Shown here: one piece after another, positions 42,109 through 51,570 of the stretch
Layout of the letters: each line of letters starts with the position of its first letter
Numbering within the stretch: the first letter of the stretch is position 1
DNA from: DATKUA01 sp965602675
GTDB taxonomy: Bacteria > Acidobacteriota > DATKUA01
Length of the DNA stretch: 64,000 bases
Direction of reading: 5' to 3'
Assembly (NCBI GenBank): GCA_965602675.1
Contig: CBFCZO010000005.1
Span: 1-64,000, forward strand
Notes under the pieces: model-generated
Database searches by the model: none
Seen by the model: the letters and a program-made list of their open reading frames with translations, nothing else
Told to the model about the DNA's origin: nothing
Program-made: the position numbers and the translations under genes

Positions 42109-44370
42109 CTATTTTCGAACCACAGAAATTTTCAAACAAGACGGATGTTCCACCGAGCGGTGCACGCGGTGATAAGCCTTCTGAAAGTCCTCTTCAGTCG
42201 CGCTGAAGATGTCGACGAATGTCTGAGGGTTGCGGTCGAACAGCGGGAAACAGGAACTCTGCACTTGCACCATTATCTTGTGACCCTTGAGGAACGTGTG
42301 GTTGATGTCGTCGATCTCGTAGCTTACCTTCGCAACTTCACCAGGAACGAAAGGTTCCGGCTTGCTGAAGCTGTTGCGGAACTTGCCCCTGAATATCTCG
42401 CCGCGGACAAGCATCTGGTAGCCTCCCATTCTGATGAGCTTGGGATTCGGTTCGGGATCGGGCGCGTTGTCCGGATAGACGTCGATGATCTTCACCATCC
42501 AATCGGCGTCGGAGCCGGTGGTCGAGACGAAAAGCTCTGCCATAACCGGCCCGGCGATTGTGATGTCTTCCTCCAGCACCTCGGTCTCGTAGACCAGCAC
42601 ATCCGGGCGCGTCGAGGCGAAGCGCTGATCGGAGTGCATAAAACCGTACGTCCAAAAACCGATGATCTCGCCCCTGTAAGGAACAGGGTTGGTGGGATCG
42701 CTGAGGTACTCGTCGAAAGCCTGTGCGTTGTCGGACGGCTTCGTAAACGAGAGCCGCTCGCCGGCTTGGAAATAGAGTTCCTTGGCGTCGACGTTTTTCG
42801 GGGGCCACTGATCGTATCTCCTCCAGACGTTTGAACCGGTTTCGTAGATGAGCGCTTCCGGCAGATCCGGAGCGCCTTTGCCCTTCAGGTGGTGCTCGAA
42901 AAAGGGGAACTCCACGTTCTGGCGGAAGAACTCGGCTGTCGTGCCAGCGTTGTGGTGGATGCCGTTGACCACGTCGTCGTCCGTGCCGCCCCAACTCCCG
43001 TGGTACCAGGGGCCGAAGACAATGCTGTTGTCAATGCCGGGATTGTTCTTCTCAATAGCCTCATAAGACTTCAGTGGGCCGTAGAGGTCTTCCGCGTCGT
43101 ACCAGCCGCCCACCGTCAGCACCGCCGCCCTGATGTTCTTCAGATGCGGAAGTGGATTCATGGCTTTCCAGTAGTCGTCGTAATTACCATGCTCCATCAT
43201 CTCGTTCCACATAACTGACTGGTGCTTGAAGTATTTCTCGTTGACGTTGGAGATTGGGCCGATTTCGAGGAAAAATCTATAAAGGAAGGTCGTGGGATAA
43301 CTAAGCATCCGCGGCGGCCATTCTGTTATCAGGCCCGAGCGTGGAGCACCGGTTCCCCTGAAGAAATTGACAGCCTGAAGGAAATAGAAGGCGCCGTTGC
43401 GGTGGAAGTCGTCGCCGATGAACCAGTCAGTGACCGGCGCTCTCGGCGAGGAGGCGACGAGCGCGGGGTGGCCGTCGATGATTCCCACGACGGCGTAGAA
43501 GCCAGGGTAGGAGGTGCCGTAGATGCCGGCTTTGCCGTTGTTGTTGGGGATGTTGTTGACGAGCCATTCCACTGTGTCATAAGTGTCGGAGCTCTCGTCA
43601 ATGTCCGCGGGAGTTTTCTTGTCGGGGATTTGCGGCCTGACGTCGACGTATTCGCCTTCCGACATGAATTTTCCGCGCACGTCCTGGTAAACGAAGATAT
43701 AGCCTGATTTTGTGAAAAGCATAGACGGGCCGAGACAATTGCGGTAGTTGAAGTGTTCCTCGCCGTAAGGCGCAACGCGGTAGGGGGTCCGTAGAATCAG
43801 AAACGGGTATTTATGCGATTTGTATTTCGGGCTGTAGACCTGGGTGAACAGCGTCTTGCCGTCCCGCATCGCTACGCGGTACTCGCGCTTGTCGTAGTTC
43901 TCGATTATGTAGATCTTGTTGAGGCCGCCAACAGAGGCGTAGAAGCCGGGCTCTATCTCCAGGGCTTTCTGATAGAGCCGCCGCGCTTGTTCAAAATCTC
44001 CTTTGAAAAGGTAAGCTTCGGCGAGGCTGTCGTGAGGGTTATGAGCTTCCGGAAAAACCTCGACGTTCAACTCGAAGATCTTTAAGGCCTCCTCGACACG
44101 TCCCTCCCCCAGGAGGATGTATCCGACGCGATTGAGCTGAGCCTCGGAGAAATTATAATTGTCCGGTCCGTTCTGTTTCAATTCGCGGTACTTGGCGATG
44201 GCGGCATCCGCGTCCTGCTGCTCGAGGATTGCGGTGAGTACATCGGATATTGGTGTCTTTTCGGCTTCCTGAGGCTGTATGAACGGATCAGCGTAGATTG
44301 CAGCGGCAGCGTTGAGACACAAACCAAAACAAAACATGATCGCGAAAAGTAGAGCCGGATTCTTTCTCAT
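42109..44370 (-). CDS. Exported CocE/NonD (S15-like) hydrolase with N-terminal TPR region
   Basis: A 753-residue protein. A signal peptide (about 1-27, ending LNAAAA) is followed by a helical TPR-like region (about 45-155: ILLGEGRVEEALKIFELNVE and SLAEAYLFKGDFEQARRLYQ). The hydrolase domain then starts (about 165: YRVAMRDGKTLFTQVYSP) and carries the nucleophile in GIYGTSYPGFY. The His of the triad may lie in FGPWYHGSW, and the jelly-roll C-terminal domain is seen from about 560 (EVLEEDITIAGPVMAELFV). Related enzymes are X-Pro dipeptidyl peptidases, acylases and cocaine esterase; the substrate is unknown. ATG 44370 follows GAGGGAAGGAGTGTCTC, so the upstream frame is not used. Confidence 0.92.
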   Translation of the reverse strand: MRKNPALLFAIMFCFGLCLNAAAAIYADPFIQPQEAEKTPISDVLTAILEQQDADAAIAKYRELKQNGPDNYNFSEAQLNRVGYILLGEGRVEEALKIFELNVEVFPEAHNPHDSLAEAYLFKGDFEQARRLYQKALEIEPGFYASVGGLNKIYIIENYDKREYRVAMRDGKTLFTQVYSPKYKSHKYPFLILRTPYRVAPYGEEHFNYRNCLGPSMLFTKSGYIFVYQDVRGKFMSEGEYVDVRPQIPDKKTPADIDESSDTYDTVEWLVNNIPNNNGKAGIYGTSYPGFYAVVGIIDGHPALVASSPRAPVTDWFIGDDFHRNGAFYFLQAVNFFRGTGAPRSGLITEWPPRMLSYPTTFLYRFFLEIGPISNVNEKYFKHQSVMWNEMMEHGNYDDYWKAMNPLPHLKNIRAAVLTVGGWYDAEDLYGPLKSYEAIEKNNPGIDNSIVFGPWYHGSWGGTDDDVVNGIHHNAGTTAEFFRQNVEFPFFEHHLKGKGAPDLPEALIYETGSNVWRRYDQWPPKNVDAKELYFQAGERLSFTKPSDNAQAFDEYLSDPTNPVPYRGEIIGFWTYGFMHSDQRFASTRPDVLVYETEVLEEDITIAGPVMAELFVSTTGSDADWMVKIIDVYPDNAPDPEPNPKLIRMGGYQMLVRGEIFRGKFRNSFSKPEPFVPGEVAKVSYEIDDINHTFLKGHKIMVQVQSSCFPLFDRNPQTFVDIFSATEEDFQKAYHRVHRSVEHPSCLKISVVRK

Positions 44371-44736
44371 GAGACACTCCTTCCCTCTTCTATTAAAGGC
44401 GCACGAGGAATAATATCCCCCCCTCAGTCTATCTGACTCAGGTTCCGTTAAAAAGGTTGGCATGAGCGGGGGGAATTTAATACGCCCAGTAGTGTTTCCT
44501 AAAGAGGCTTAGCTTGTTAGTGTTCGCCGACGTTGTGGTTTCCCGGCACGCGGTGTCGGACAACACCTTATTGTTTAGCGCCGAATTTGAAAAACTGGAT
44601 CTGAACGCTTTTTGTGACAAGCCATTAGCCTGATCTTGTGATGGATAATGCAAGATTGCCGGTTTCCGTTCTGCTGTTGCCGGGTGTATGATTTTGAAAG
44701 GGAAGGTAGTCGAATAAACAGACAGGGGGAATTCGG
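44371..44736. other. Intergenic region between divergent genes
   Basis: This stretch separates the CocE gene (minus) from the M24 peptidase (plus) and should hold both promoters. I see no RNA gene, repeat or frame with a ribosome binding site; only CAGGGGGAATTCGG before ATG 44737 is clear. Confidence 0.5.
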
Positions 44737-46086
44737 ATGCGTAGATTTGTTTTTCTTGCCGCCTTGGTGTGTCTGCTGCTGCAAGGTTTTGCGGCCGCCG
44801 ATGATATGCCGACCATCCTCTCGCTGAAGGAACGAGCGGAGGTGATAAATCACTGGCTGGAGATACGGCTGGACAAGCTGGTGCCGGAGTTGATGCGCCG
44901 CGAGGGCATCGACATGTGGATTCTGATCGCCCGCGAGTACAACGAAGACCCGGTGATGAAGACGATGATCCCCGCGCGCTGGCTGGCGGCCCGCAGGTGC
45001 ACGATATTGATTTTTTCCGACCGTGGCCCGGAGCAGGGTGTCGAGCGGCTGGCGGTGGCACGCTATGATATCGGCCGCTTCTTCAAGCGCGCCTGGGTCA
45101 AGGAAGAGCAGCCCGATCAGTGGAAAGCGCTGGCCGATGTTGTGATCGAGAGGGATCCGAAGAAAATTGCGCTGAATTACTCCGATTATTTCGGCCACGC
45201 CGACGGCATCTCGCTCACCGACTACCGCGAGTTCGTTAACGCCGTCGGGAAGAAATACGCCGACAGGATTGTCTCCGGCGAACGCCTGGCCGTCGGTTGG
45301 CTGGAAACACGCACCGAGGAGGAACTGGTCGTTTATCCCCAGATCGTGCGAATCGCCCACCGGATCATCGCGGAGGGGCTCAGCGACGCCGTTATCCAGC
45401 CCGGAGTCACTACCACTGAAGACGTGCAGTGGTGGTTCCGCGAGAGGATCAGGTCCCTGAAACTGACTACATGGTTCCATACCGGCGTCGAAGTCCAGCG
45501 TGCTGAGTCGCCTGATCCCGATTCAGATTACTCGCGACGCGAAGGTCCGAATGTGATTTTGCCCGGCGACCTGATCCACATGGATATCGGCATCTGCTAT
45601 CTGCGCCTCAACACCGACACGCAGCAGAATGCATACGTGCTCCGTCCCGGAGAAACCGACGCGCCCGAAGGCCTTAAAAAAGCTCTGGCCGTCGGCAACC
45701 GGCTGCAGGATATCCTCACCGGGGAGTACAAGACCGGCCGCACGGGAAACGAGATTCTGAAATCCTCGCTGGAGAAGGCGAAGGCCGAGGGCATCCGCCC
45801 GAGCATCTACTCCCACCCGCTGGGGATGCACGGCCATGCAGCCGGCATGACCGTCGGCCTCTGGGACCAGCAATACGGCGTGGAAGGGCAGGGGGATTAT
45901 CCTCTCTTCCCCAATACCTGCTACGCCATCGAACTCAACGTCATCGTCTTTGTGCCCGAGTGGAACAAGGATGTTCAAATGGGGCTGGAGGAGAGCGCCT
46001 GCTTCGACGGCGAAAAGGTCTGGTACCTCGACGGCAGGCAGAAGGAGCTTTACCTGATCGGTAAAAACCCCGGAGTGAACCGGTAA
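44737..46086 (+). CDS. M24-family metallopeptidase (Xaa-Pro aminopeptidase-like), exported
   Basis: A 449-residue protein with a signal peptide (about 1-21, ending GFAAA) and a creatinase/aminopeptidase-P fold. The N-terminal half (about 30-200) is the substrate-recognition domain. Metal ligands are visible in the C-terminal half: the aspartates of MDIGICYLRLNTD, a histidine within HPLGMHGHAAG, and the glutamates in YAIELNV and LEESACF. The usual HGxGH signature is replaced by HPLGMHGHAAG, so metal use may differ. The likely role is removal of the N-terminal residue from X-Pro peptides, in keeping with the S9 peptidases in the window. A bidirectional terminator follows. Confidence 0.88.
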   Translation: MRRFVFLAALVCLLLQGFAAADDMPTILSLKERAEVINHWLEIRLDKLVPELMRREGIDMWILIAREYNEDPVMKTMIPARWLAARRCTILIFSDRGPEQGVERLAVARYDIGRFFKRAWVKEEQPDQWKALADVVIERDPKKIALNYSDYFGHADGISLTDYREFVNAVGKKYADRIVSGERLAVGWLETRTEEELVVYPQIVRIAHRIIAEGLSDAVIQPGVTTTEDVQWWFRERIRSLKLTTWFHTGVEVQRAESPDPDSDYSRREGPNVILPGDLIHMDIGICYLRLNTDTQQNAYVLRPGETDAPEGLKKALAVGNRLQDILTGEYKTGRTGNEILKSSLEKAKAEGIRPSIYSHPLGMHGHAAGMTVGLWDQQYGVEGQGDYPLFPNTCYAIELNVIVFVPEWNKDVQMGLEESACFDGEKVWYLDGRQKELYLIGKNPGVNR

Positions 46087-46106
46087 TAGCTATTTGAATC
46101 GGCAAG

Positions 46107-46136
46107 AAAAGGGGCGGCTAAACAGCCGCCCTTTTA
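46107..46136. terminator. Bidirectional hairpin terminator
   Basis: GGGCGGCT at 46112-46119 pairs with AGCCGCCC at 46124-46131 around an AAAC loop, flanked by AAAA and TTTT. It lies between the convergent M24 and glutathione peroxidase genes. Confidence 0.92.
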
Positions 46137-46156
46137 TGTATTCAGTGCCATCGGGC

Positions 46157-46735
46157 TTACTTGGCCAACTCCCGCTCGATTGCGGTGATTACTTCCTGGT
46201 CGGAGGGTTTGGTCCGCGGTTCGAAACGGGCTGCGACCCGGCCGTCCTTTCCGAGGAGGAACTTGGTGAAGTTCCACTGGATCTCGCCGCCGAATCCGCT
46301 GTTTTTTTCATCCGATGTCAGTAGGGCATAGAGGGGTGCAATGTCGTCGCCCTTGACGGAGATCTTGGAGAACATGTCGAACTGAACTTTGTAGTTGGTG
46401 GTGCAGAAAATCTTGATTTCCTCGTTGCTGCCCGGTTCCTGGTTGCGGAAATTGTTTGCCGGGAAACCGAGAATCGCCAGCCCCTTGTCCGCGTATTGAT
46501 CATGCAACGCCTGCAGTTCTTCATATTGCGGCGCCAGCCCGCACTTCGAAGCTACATTGACGATCAGCACTACCTTGCCCTTGTAGTCTTGCAGGTTGAC
46601 TTCGTTGCCGTCGATATCCGTCACCGCGAAACCCAGGACGTAGGCTCCCTGCTGGGCTGCAGCCGGGACCGCTGCGACGAACAGAGCTGCAATCAACACT
46701 GCCAAAGCTGCCTTTAAAGTCTTGAATCCGATCAT
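46157..46735 (-). CDS. Secreted glutathione peroxidase-family protein
   Basis: A 192-residue thiol peroxidase with a signal peptide (about 1-27, ending AVPAAA), so it should act in the periplasm. Family motifs: VNVASKCGLAPQYEELQAL (about 56-74) with the peroxidatic cysteine, GFPANNFRNQEPGSNEEI (about 86-103) and WNFTKFLLGKDG (about 151-162), whose Trp and Asn complete the catalytic site. The catalytic residue is cysteine, not selenocysteine. Start ATG 46735 follows GGAAGGAGACTTACTAAG. The ArsR-rhodanese gene is divergent from it. Confidence 0.95.
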   Translation of the reverse strand: MIGFKTLKAALAVLIAALFVAAVPAAAQQGAYVLGFAVTDIDGNEVNLQDYKGKVVLIVNVASKCGLAPQYEELQALHDQYADKGLAILGFPANNFRNQEPGSNEEIKIFCTTNYKVQFDMFSKISVKGDDIAPLYALLTSDEKNSGFGGEIQWNFTKFLLGKDGRVAARFEPRTKPSDQEVITAIERELAK

Positions 46736-46873
46736 CTTAGTAAGTCTCCTTCCACTCATCGGGTAATCAATCCCGCGCATATCAGATTCATGGAACTTAT
46801 TTTCACTGTATAAGTTACGTCTGTATCCGCGCCCCTAATCCTCCTTTTTTTTCAGTAGAGGTGGATTTTTTTC

Positions 46874-46902
46874 TTGACTGGCTGGAATGGTTTCTGTATT
46901 AT
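46874..46902 (+). promoter_or_regulatory. Sigma-70-type promoter of the ArsR-rhodanese operon
   Basis: TTGACT at 46874-46879, a 17-base spacer and TATTAT at 46897-46902. The palindromic operator overlaps the -10. Confidence 0.82.
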
Positions 46903-46923
46903 TCAAGTATTCTATTGAATGAT
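46898..46923 (+). promoter_or_regulatory. ArsR-type operator, inverted repeat over the -10
   Basis: ATTATTCAA at 46898-46906 and TTGAATGAT at 46915-46923 form nine-base arms (eight matched) around an eight-base spacer. This is the layout of ArsR/SmtB operators and suggests autorepression. Confidence 0.8.
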
Positions 46924-46943
46924 TGAGTAACATGGAGAGCACA

Positions 46944-47624
46944 ATGGCCACGCAAACGCAGGGCAGAGAGTTCAAAGACAGGATTTACCAGGAATTCGCG
47001 CGCATCGGCAAAGCGATTTCCAGTCCTCGCAGGCTGGAACTGCTCGACCTGCTCTGCCAGGGTTCCCGCACCGTCGAGGAGTTGGGCAAGCAGGCCGGAC
47101 AGAGCGTTGCCAACACGTCACAGCATCTTCAGATACTTCGCTCATCGCACCTGGTAGAGGCGGTGAAGAACGGGCACTTTGTCAACTACAGCCTCGCGGA
47201 TGACAACGTAGCGGAATTCTTTCGCTCGCTTCGCAAAATTGCAGAGGATCGACTCGGAGGAATCGAGCGTATGAGGCGGGAATTCCTTGAGGAGCGAGGC
47301 GTGGAGAGCAGTTCCGATACCAAGGAGTTAATGGAGCGAGTCCGCAACGGCGAAGCGATTCTTGTCGACTTTCGTCCGCGCGAGGAGTATGTCGCGGGTC
47401 ACATTCCCGGCGCGATCTCGCTGCCCTATGAAGAGTTTGACCACAGAATCAAGGACATTCCCAAGGACAAGGAAATCATCGCCTACTGCCGCGGTCCCTA
47501 CTGTGCTGCGGCGATCGAGGCGGTCCGCCGACTGCGGGAGCAGGGCTTTAAGGCGGAGCGGCTTGAAGAGGGCGTTATTGAATGGAAGGCCAGGGGATAC
47601 GACTTGGCTTTCGGTGAGAACTAA
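46944..47624 (+). CDS. ArsR-family regulator fused to a rhodanese domain
   Basis: A 226-residue fusion. Residues 10-100 form an ArsR winged HTH (IGKAISSPRRLELLDLL, then SVANTSQHLQIL as recognition helix). Residues 120-215 form a rhodanese domain with VDFRPREEYVAGHIPGAI and the active-site loop YCRGPYC, whose first cysteine should carry a persulfide. ATG 46944 is chosen over TTG 46923 and ATG 46932 because GGAGAGCACA precedes it. The regulator probably senses a sulfur species or metal and controls the downstream export genes; the RND gene begins 14 bases after its stop. This fusion is known in other bacteria, but its ligand is usually undetermined. Confidence 0.94.
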   Translation: MATQTQGREFKDRIYQEFARIGKAISSPRRLELLDLLCQGSRTVEELGKQAGQSVANTSQHLQILRSSHLVEAVKNGHFVNYSLADDNVAEFFRSLRKIAEDRLGGIERMRREFLEERGVESSSDTKELMERVRNGEAILVDFRPREEYVAGHIPGAISLPYEEFDHRIKDIPKDKEIIAYCRGPYCAAAIEAVRRLREQGFKAERLEEGVIEWKARGYDLAFGEN

Positions 47625-47638
47625 ACCGGAGACGATTC

Positions 47639-50488
47639 ATGCTAACCAAGATCACAGAGTTTTCAATTGACCGCCCGTGGGTGTTGTTCGGCATCATCGC
47701 AGTAATCACGGCGGTCTTTATGTTTCAGTTCCCGCAAATAAACATCGATACCGATCCCGAGAATATGTTGCAACCCGATCAACCCGATCGGGCTTATTAC
47801 GACGAGATCAAGAAGGAATTTGGCATCGATGACATCGTCGTGGTCGGCATTGTCGACAATAACGGCATCTTCCGCCCCGAGGCTCTCCGTCAGGTGAGCG
47901 AGATCATCAACGAAATTAAAGAGATCCGGGTGAAAGAGACCGAGCTGGGCGAGAACCTGCTCCGCAAGCTCGGATTCGAAGAGCCGGCAAGTGACGAGCG
48001 CTTGGTCTATCTCGTCAATAAGGACGACATGGTCAGCCTAACGACGACCAAGAACATCTACAGTGGCCCGGAAGGCGTCAGCCCCGAGTACATCATGGAA
48101 TCCGACTTCTTCGATGAGCCGGCTGATGAGGCCGCTTACGAAGCCGAATTCAGCAAGATGCGGGGCTTCATCGCTGAGCGCGGCCTTGAGGTTCCCGATA
48201 ATTTCGGTTACGACCTCGACACGCTGTTGTCCGCGCGCATCGAGAAGATGCGCTATGACATCAAAGACACGCCGTTTCTCGACCAGCGCGTCGCTTCTTC
48301 CGAAGGCGATGCCGTTGCCATCTACATCCCGATCATCGACAAGAAAGTCGGCTACCGTGTGTCTCAGGAAATCGAAAAGATAATGGGCGCACACCTGCTC
48401 GAGGGCCAGAAGTGGCATATCGCCGGCCTGCCGATCGCAGAGGAGGTGTTCGGCCACGAAATGTTCATTCAGATGGCGGTTGTCGCCCCGGTTGCCTTCC
48501 TGCTGATCATGTTGATCGTCTACCTGCTCTTCCGCCAGCCGTTGTTCCTCGTCCCTGTCGGCGTAACCGCTATGCTATCGGTTATCTGGTCGATGGGCCT
48601 GCTGATCGGGATGGGTTTCACCGTGCACATTATGAGCTCGATGATACCCGTGTTCCTGCTGCCGATCGCCATCCTCAACAGCGTTCACATCCTCAGCCAG
48701 TTCTTCGACCGCTTCTGCGAGACCGGCAAGAAGCGTGAGTCGCTGATGTGGGCGATGAAGCGGCTCTATGTGCCGATGCTTTTCACCTCGCTGACCTCTG
48801 CGGTCGGCTTCGCTTCGCTGGCGATGGCCGATATCCCGCCGGTGCAGGTCTTCGGTGTGTTTGTCGCCTTCGGTATTTTCGTCGCATGGGCCTTCTCGCT
48901 GACGCTGGTGCCGGCGATGGTCAACATGCTCAACGAGCACAAGCTCGCGTGCGCGCTGCACCGCGAGGAGGAGGAGCGCAAGTCGTTCCTCGACAAGATT
49001 CTGCTGCCGATCGGCAAGGTCACCTTCAAGCGCGCCCCCTGGGTGCTAACCGGCGCGGTGCTCCTCCTGGTGCTTGGCGTGGTCGGCATTATGCAGATCA
49101 AGGTCAACGACAACCCGGTTAAGTGGTTCAAGGAAGGGCATCCAATACGCGTCGCCGACAAAATCCTCAATGCAAAATTCGGCGGCACCTATATGACCAA
49201 CCTGGTGCTAGAGGCGGAGCAGCCGCCCGCCGACGACCTCGAGTACGCGGCGATGCTGGAATCCGGCCAGTTCCCCAACCTGCTCAATAATCCCGAGGTG
49301 GCTCACTACATCACGCAGATGAAAGCCTACCTTGAGGAGAGCGACACGATCGGTAAGGCCTCCTCGGTTTACGACGCCGCCAAGCGCGTCCGCTACGTCT
49401 TCATCGGTGACACCCGTGAGGATTTGAGCAGGGAAGAGAAACGAGACCTCTTTTACAGCATCGGCCAACCCGCCGACTTCGAGGAGCCTGATTTCGTCAA
49501 GAAACAGCTGTTCGAGGAGCGTGTGGTTGACAACTTCAGCGACGATGAGTACGACGAGTTTTTCGACAAGTTCGAAACGGTCGAGGATTCCCCGCTCTAC
49601 CAGGATTACCAGGTAACGGACGCCGATCGGCAGGCCGTTCAGGCCGAACGTCTGCCGGCGCTCAACAAGACCGCCTTCCGCTTCCTCAACTGGAGCATCG
49701 CGCAGCTTGACTTCGACACAGTCACCAAAAACGACCTCGATAAGTTCCTCGTGCGCCAATCGCGGAAAATCAACGCCAACGGTGGTGGCGAGAGCATCGA
49801 GTACGACTGGAAGAAGGTCAACATCTGGATCCAGCTCAAGAGCGGCGATAACCAGAAGATGCAGGCAGTGCAGGAACGCTTGGCGCAGTTTATAAACGAC
49901 AATCCGCCGCCGAAGGGCCTGAATATCAAGTGGACCGGCCTGACCTACATCAACAAGGTCTGGCAGGATTTGATGGTCAACGGCATGCTGTTCGCCGTGC
50001 TCGGCAGCTTCGCGATCGTCTTCCTGCTGATGCTGATGGAGTTCCGCTCCTTCATCCTCGGCGCGTTGTCGATGATCCCCCTGACGCTGGCGTTGGTGCT
50101 CTCGTACGGCCTGATGGGCTGGATCGGCAAGAATTACGACATGCCGATCGCCGTTTGTAGTGCCTTGTCGCTCGGCCTCGCAGTTGACTTCGCGATACAC
50201 TTCCTGCAACGTTACAAGAACCACTACAAGCAGACCGGCGACCTGGCTGAGACCCACGACCACATGTTCGCCGAACCCGGCCGCGCGATCCTGCGCAACG
50301 CGATCGTGATCTCGCTCGGCTTCCTACCACTGATGGTTTCTTCGCTGACCCCCTACGTCACCGTCGGCTCATTCTTCTCACTGCTGATGCTGATGAGCAC
50401 GCTGGCGACGGTATTCGTGCTGCCGGCGGCGATGCGCTACCTGGCCGGCATAGTATTCAAATCCAAGAAAGCAGGAGTTACAGCATGA
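47639..50488 (+). CDS. RND/MMPL-family exporter of the ArsR-rhodanese operon
   Basis: A 949-residue inner-membrane RND protein. The first span is at about 12-30, the large periplasmic loop at about 35-275, five spans at about 278-430, a span at about 465-487, the second loop at about 490-780, and the last five spans at about 782-940. Near the end, SALSLGLAVDFAIHFLQRYK is the proton-relay-type motif of the MMPL/SSD branch. No membrane-fusion partner is present; the LolA-like and DUF1302 genes that follow are the likely partners. The start lies 14 bases behind the regulator gene. Cargo unknown. Confidence 0.92.
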   Translation: MLTKITEFSIDRPWVLFGIIAVITAVFMFQFPQINIDTDPENMLQPDQPDRAYYDEIKKEFGIDDIVVVGIVDNNGIFRPEALRQVSEIINEIKEIRVKETELGENLLRKLGFEEPASDERLVYLVNKDDMVSLTTTKNIYSGPEGVSPEYIMESDFFDEPADEAAYEAEFSKMRGFIAERGLEVPDNFGYDLDTLLSARIEKMRYDIKDTPFLDQRVASSEGDAVAIYIPIIDKKVGYRVSQEIEKIMGAHLLEGQKWHIAGLPIAEEVFGHEMFIQMAVVAPVAFLLIMLIVYLLFRQPLFLVPVGVTAMLSVIWSMGLLIGMGFTVHIMSSMIPVFLLPIAILNSVHILSQFFDRFCETGKKRESLMWAMKRLYVPMLFTSLTSAVGFASLAMADIPPVQVFGVFVAFGIFVAWAFSLTLVPAMVNMLNEHKLACALHREEEERKSFLDKILLPIGKVTFKRAPWVLTGAVLLLVLGVVGIMQIKVNDNPVKWFKEGHPIRVADKILNAKFGGTYMTNLVLEAEQPPADDLEYAAMLESGQFPNLLNNPEVAHYITQMKAYLEESDTIGKASSVYDAAKRVRYVFIGDTREDLSREEKRDLFYSIGQPADFEEPDFVKKQLFEERVVDNFSDDEYDEFFDKFETVEDSPLYQDYQVTDADRQAVQAERLPALNKTAFRFLNWSIAQLDFDTVTKNDLDKFLVRQSRKINANGGGESIEYDWKKVNIWIQLKSGDNQKMQAVQERLAQFINDNPPPKGLNIKWTGLTYINKVWQDLMVNGMLFAVLGSFAIVFLLMLMEFRSFILGALSMIPLTLALVLSYGLMGWIGKNYDMPIAVCSALSLGLAVDFAIHFLQRYKNHYKQTGDLAETHDHMFAEPGRAILRNAIVISLGFLPLMVSSLTPYVTVGSFFSLLMLMSTLATVFVLPAAMRYLAGIVFKSKKAGVTA

Positions 50489-50688
50489 CCATAGAGAAAC
50501 TTCTCAGAGCGATGGCAGGTTTCATAACCACTGTTTCGATTCTGTTGGCGGCCTTCTTCTCGCCCTGGTGGCTGCTGCTGACCGCCTTCGTGGGGCTGAA
50601 CCTGCTACAGAGCGCCTTCACCAACTGGTGTCCCGCGATGACGATTCTGGAGAAACTCGGCTTCCGCAAGTGCGTGCCGAGCGCCTGA
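50485..50688 (+). CDS. DUF2892 membrane protein
   Basis: A 67-residue protein with two hydrophobic spans (about 8-26 and 28-46) and the NWCP motif (about 47-50) of the DUF2892/YgaP family. It overlaps the RND stop codon by four bases, so it is translationally coupled. In YgaP-type proteins this membrane domain is fused to rhodanese and linked to sulfur; here the rhodanese sits in the regulator instead. Likely a small membrane partner of the sulfur-related export unit. Confidence 0.9.
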   Translation: MTIEKLLRAMAGFITTVSILLAAFFSPWWLLLTAFVGLNLLQSAFTNWCPAMTILEKLGFRKCVPSA

Positions 50689-50739
50689 ACGCAAGATTTA
50701 AAACGTAACTAATGACTTCGGTCTTTGGAGGATAGAGAG

Positions 50740-51537
50740 ATGAGGAAATCGATAATGATGACAGCCGCGGCCGTGCTGCTCACGGCGGCCTTCGCGGCGG
50801 CCCAGACTCCCGACGCTGCCGATCTGATACAGAAATCGTTGAACGCCTATTACTACGGCGGAGTCGACGGCAAGTCGACGATCAGCATGGAGATCATCGA
50901 TAAAAACGGAAGCGTGCGTGAACGCAAGATGGTGATGTTGCGCCTCAACGTCGGCGATAAGGGCGGCGACCAGAGGTTCTTCGTCTACTTCAAGGAGCCC
51001 GGCGACGTGCGTGAGATGACCTTCATGGTTTACAAGAACGTCAAGGGCGACGACGACCGCTGGATCTTCGTGCCATCGGTCAAGCTGGTGCGCCGCATCG
51101 CGGCTGACGACAAGCGCAGTTCTTTCGTCGGCTCCGACTTCACTTATGAAGACGTCTCCGGCCGAGCGGTCGCGCAGGACGAGCACACCTTTGTCAGGGA
51201 AGAGGATTTCAACGGCCAGGCCGCCTACGTGGTTAAGAGTGTGCCCAAGGACAAGGTCGAGTACTCCCACAAGCTCACCTGGGTCAGTAAGGACACCTAC
51301 CTTCCGCTCAAGGAAGAGTATTTCAACGGCGATGGCAAACTCAGCCGCGTGTTTACCGCCGAGGAGATCGAATCGATCGACGACATTCCGACACCGATGA
51401 AACGCGTAATGGAAAACCACGAAACCGGGTCGAAGACAGTTATCACTATCGAAAAGGCCGAGTACAACGTCGACCTCGACGAGAAAGACTTCAGCGAGCG
51501 CCGCATGCGCCGCCCGCCCCGGGGCTGGATTAGATAA
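50740..51537 (+). CDS. Outer membrane lipoprotein-sorting (LolA-like) protein
   Basis: A 265-residue exported protein with a signal peptide (about 1-21, ending AFAAA). The body matches the outer-membrane lipoprotein-sorting family (LolA/LolB-like half barrel), with PSVKLVRRIAADDKRSSFVG (about 107-126) and FTYEDVSGR (about 129-137), the usual LolA-like signposts. Start ATG 50740 follows TTGGAGGATAGAG. In other genomes such proteins sit next to RND/MMPL exporters and move hydrophobic cargo through the periplasm; here it lies between the exporter and the DUF1302 protein, which supports the same job. Confidence 0.92.
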   Translation: MRKSIMMTAAAVLLTAAFAAAQTPDAADLIQKSLNAYYYGGVDGKSTISMEIIDKNGSVRERKMVMLRLNVGDKGGDQRFFVYFKEPGDVREMTFMVYKNVKGDDDRWIFVPSVKLVRRIAADDKRSSFVGSDFTYEDVSGRAVAQDEHTFVREEDFNGQAAYVVKSVPKDKVEYSHKLTWVSKDTYLPLKEEYFNGDGKLSRVFTAEEIESIDDIPTPMKRVMENHETGSKTVITIEKAEYNVDLDEKDFSERRMRRPPRGWIR

Positions 51538-51570
51538 ACAGGGCCAATAACAGACTACTCGAGGAAAATA

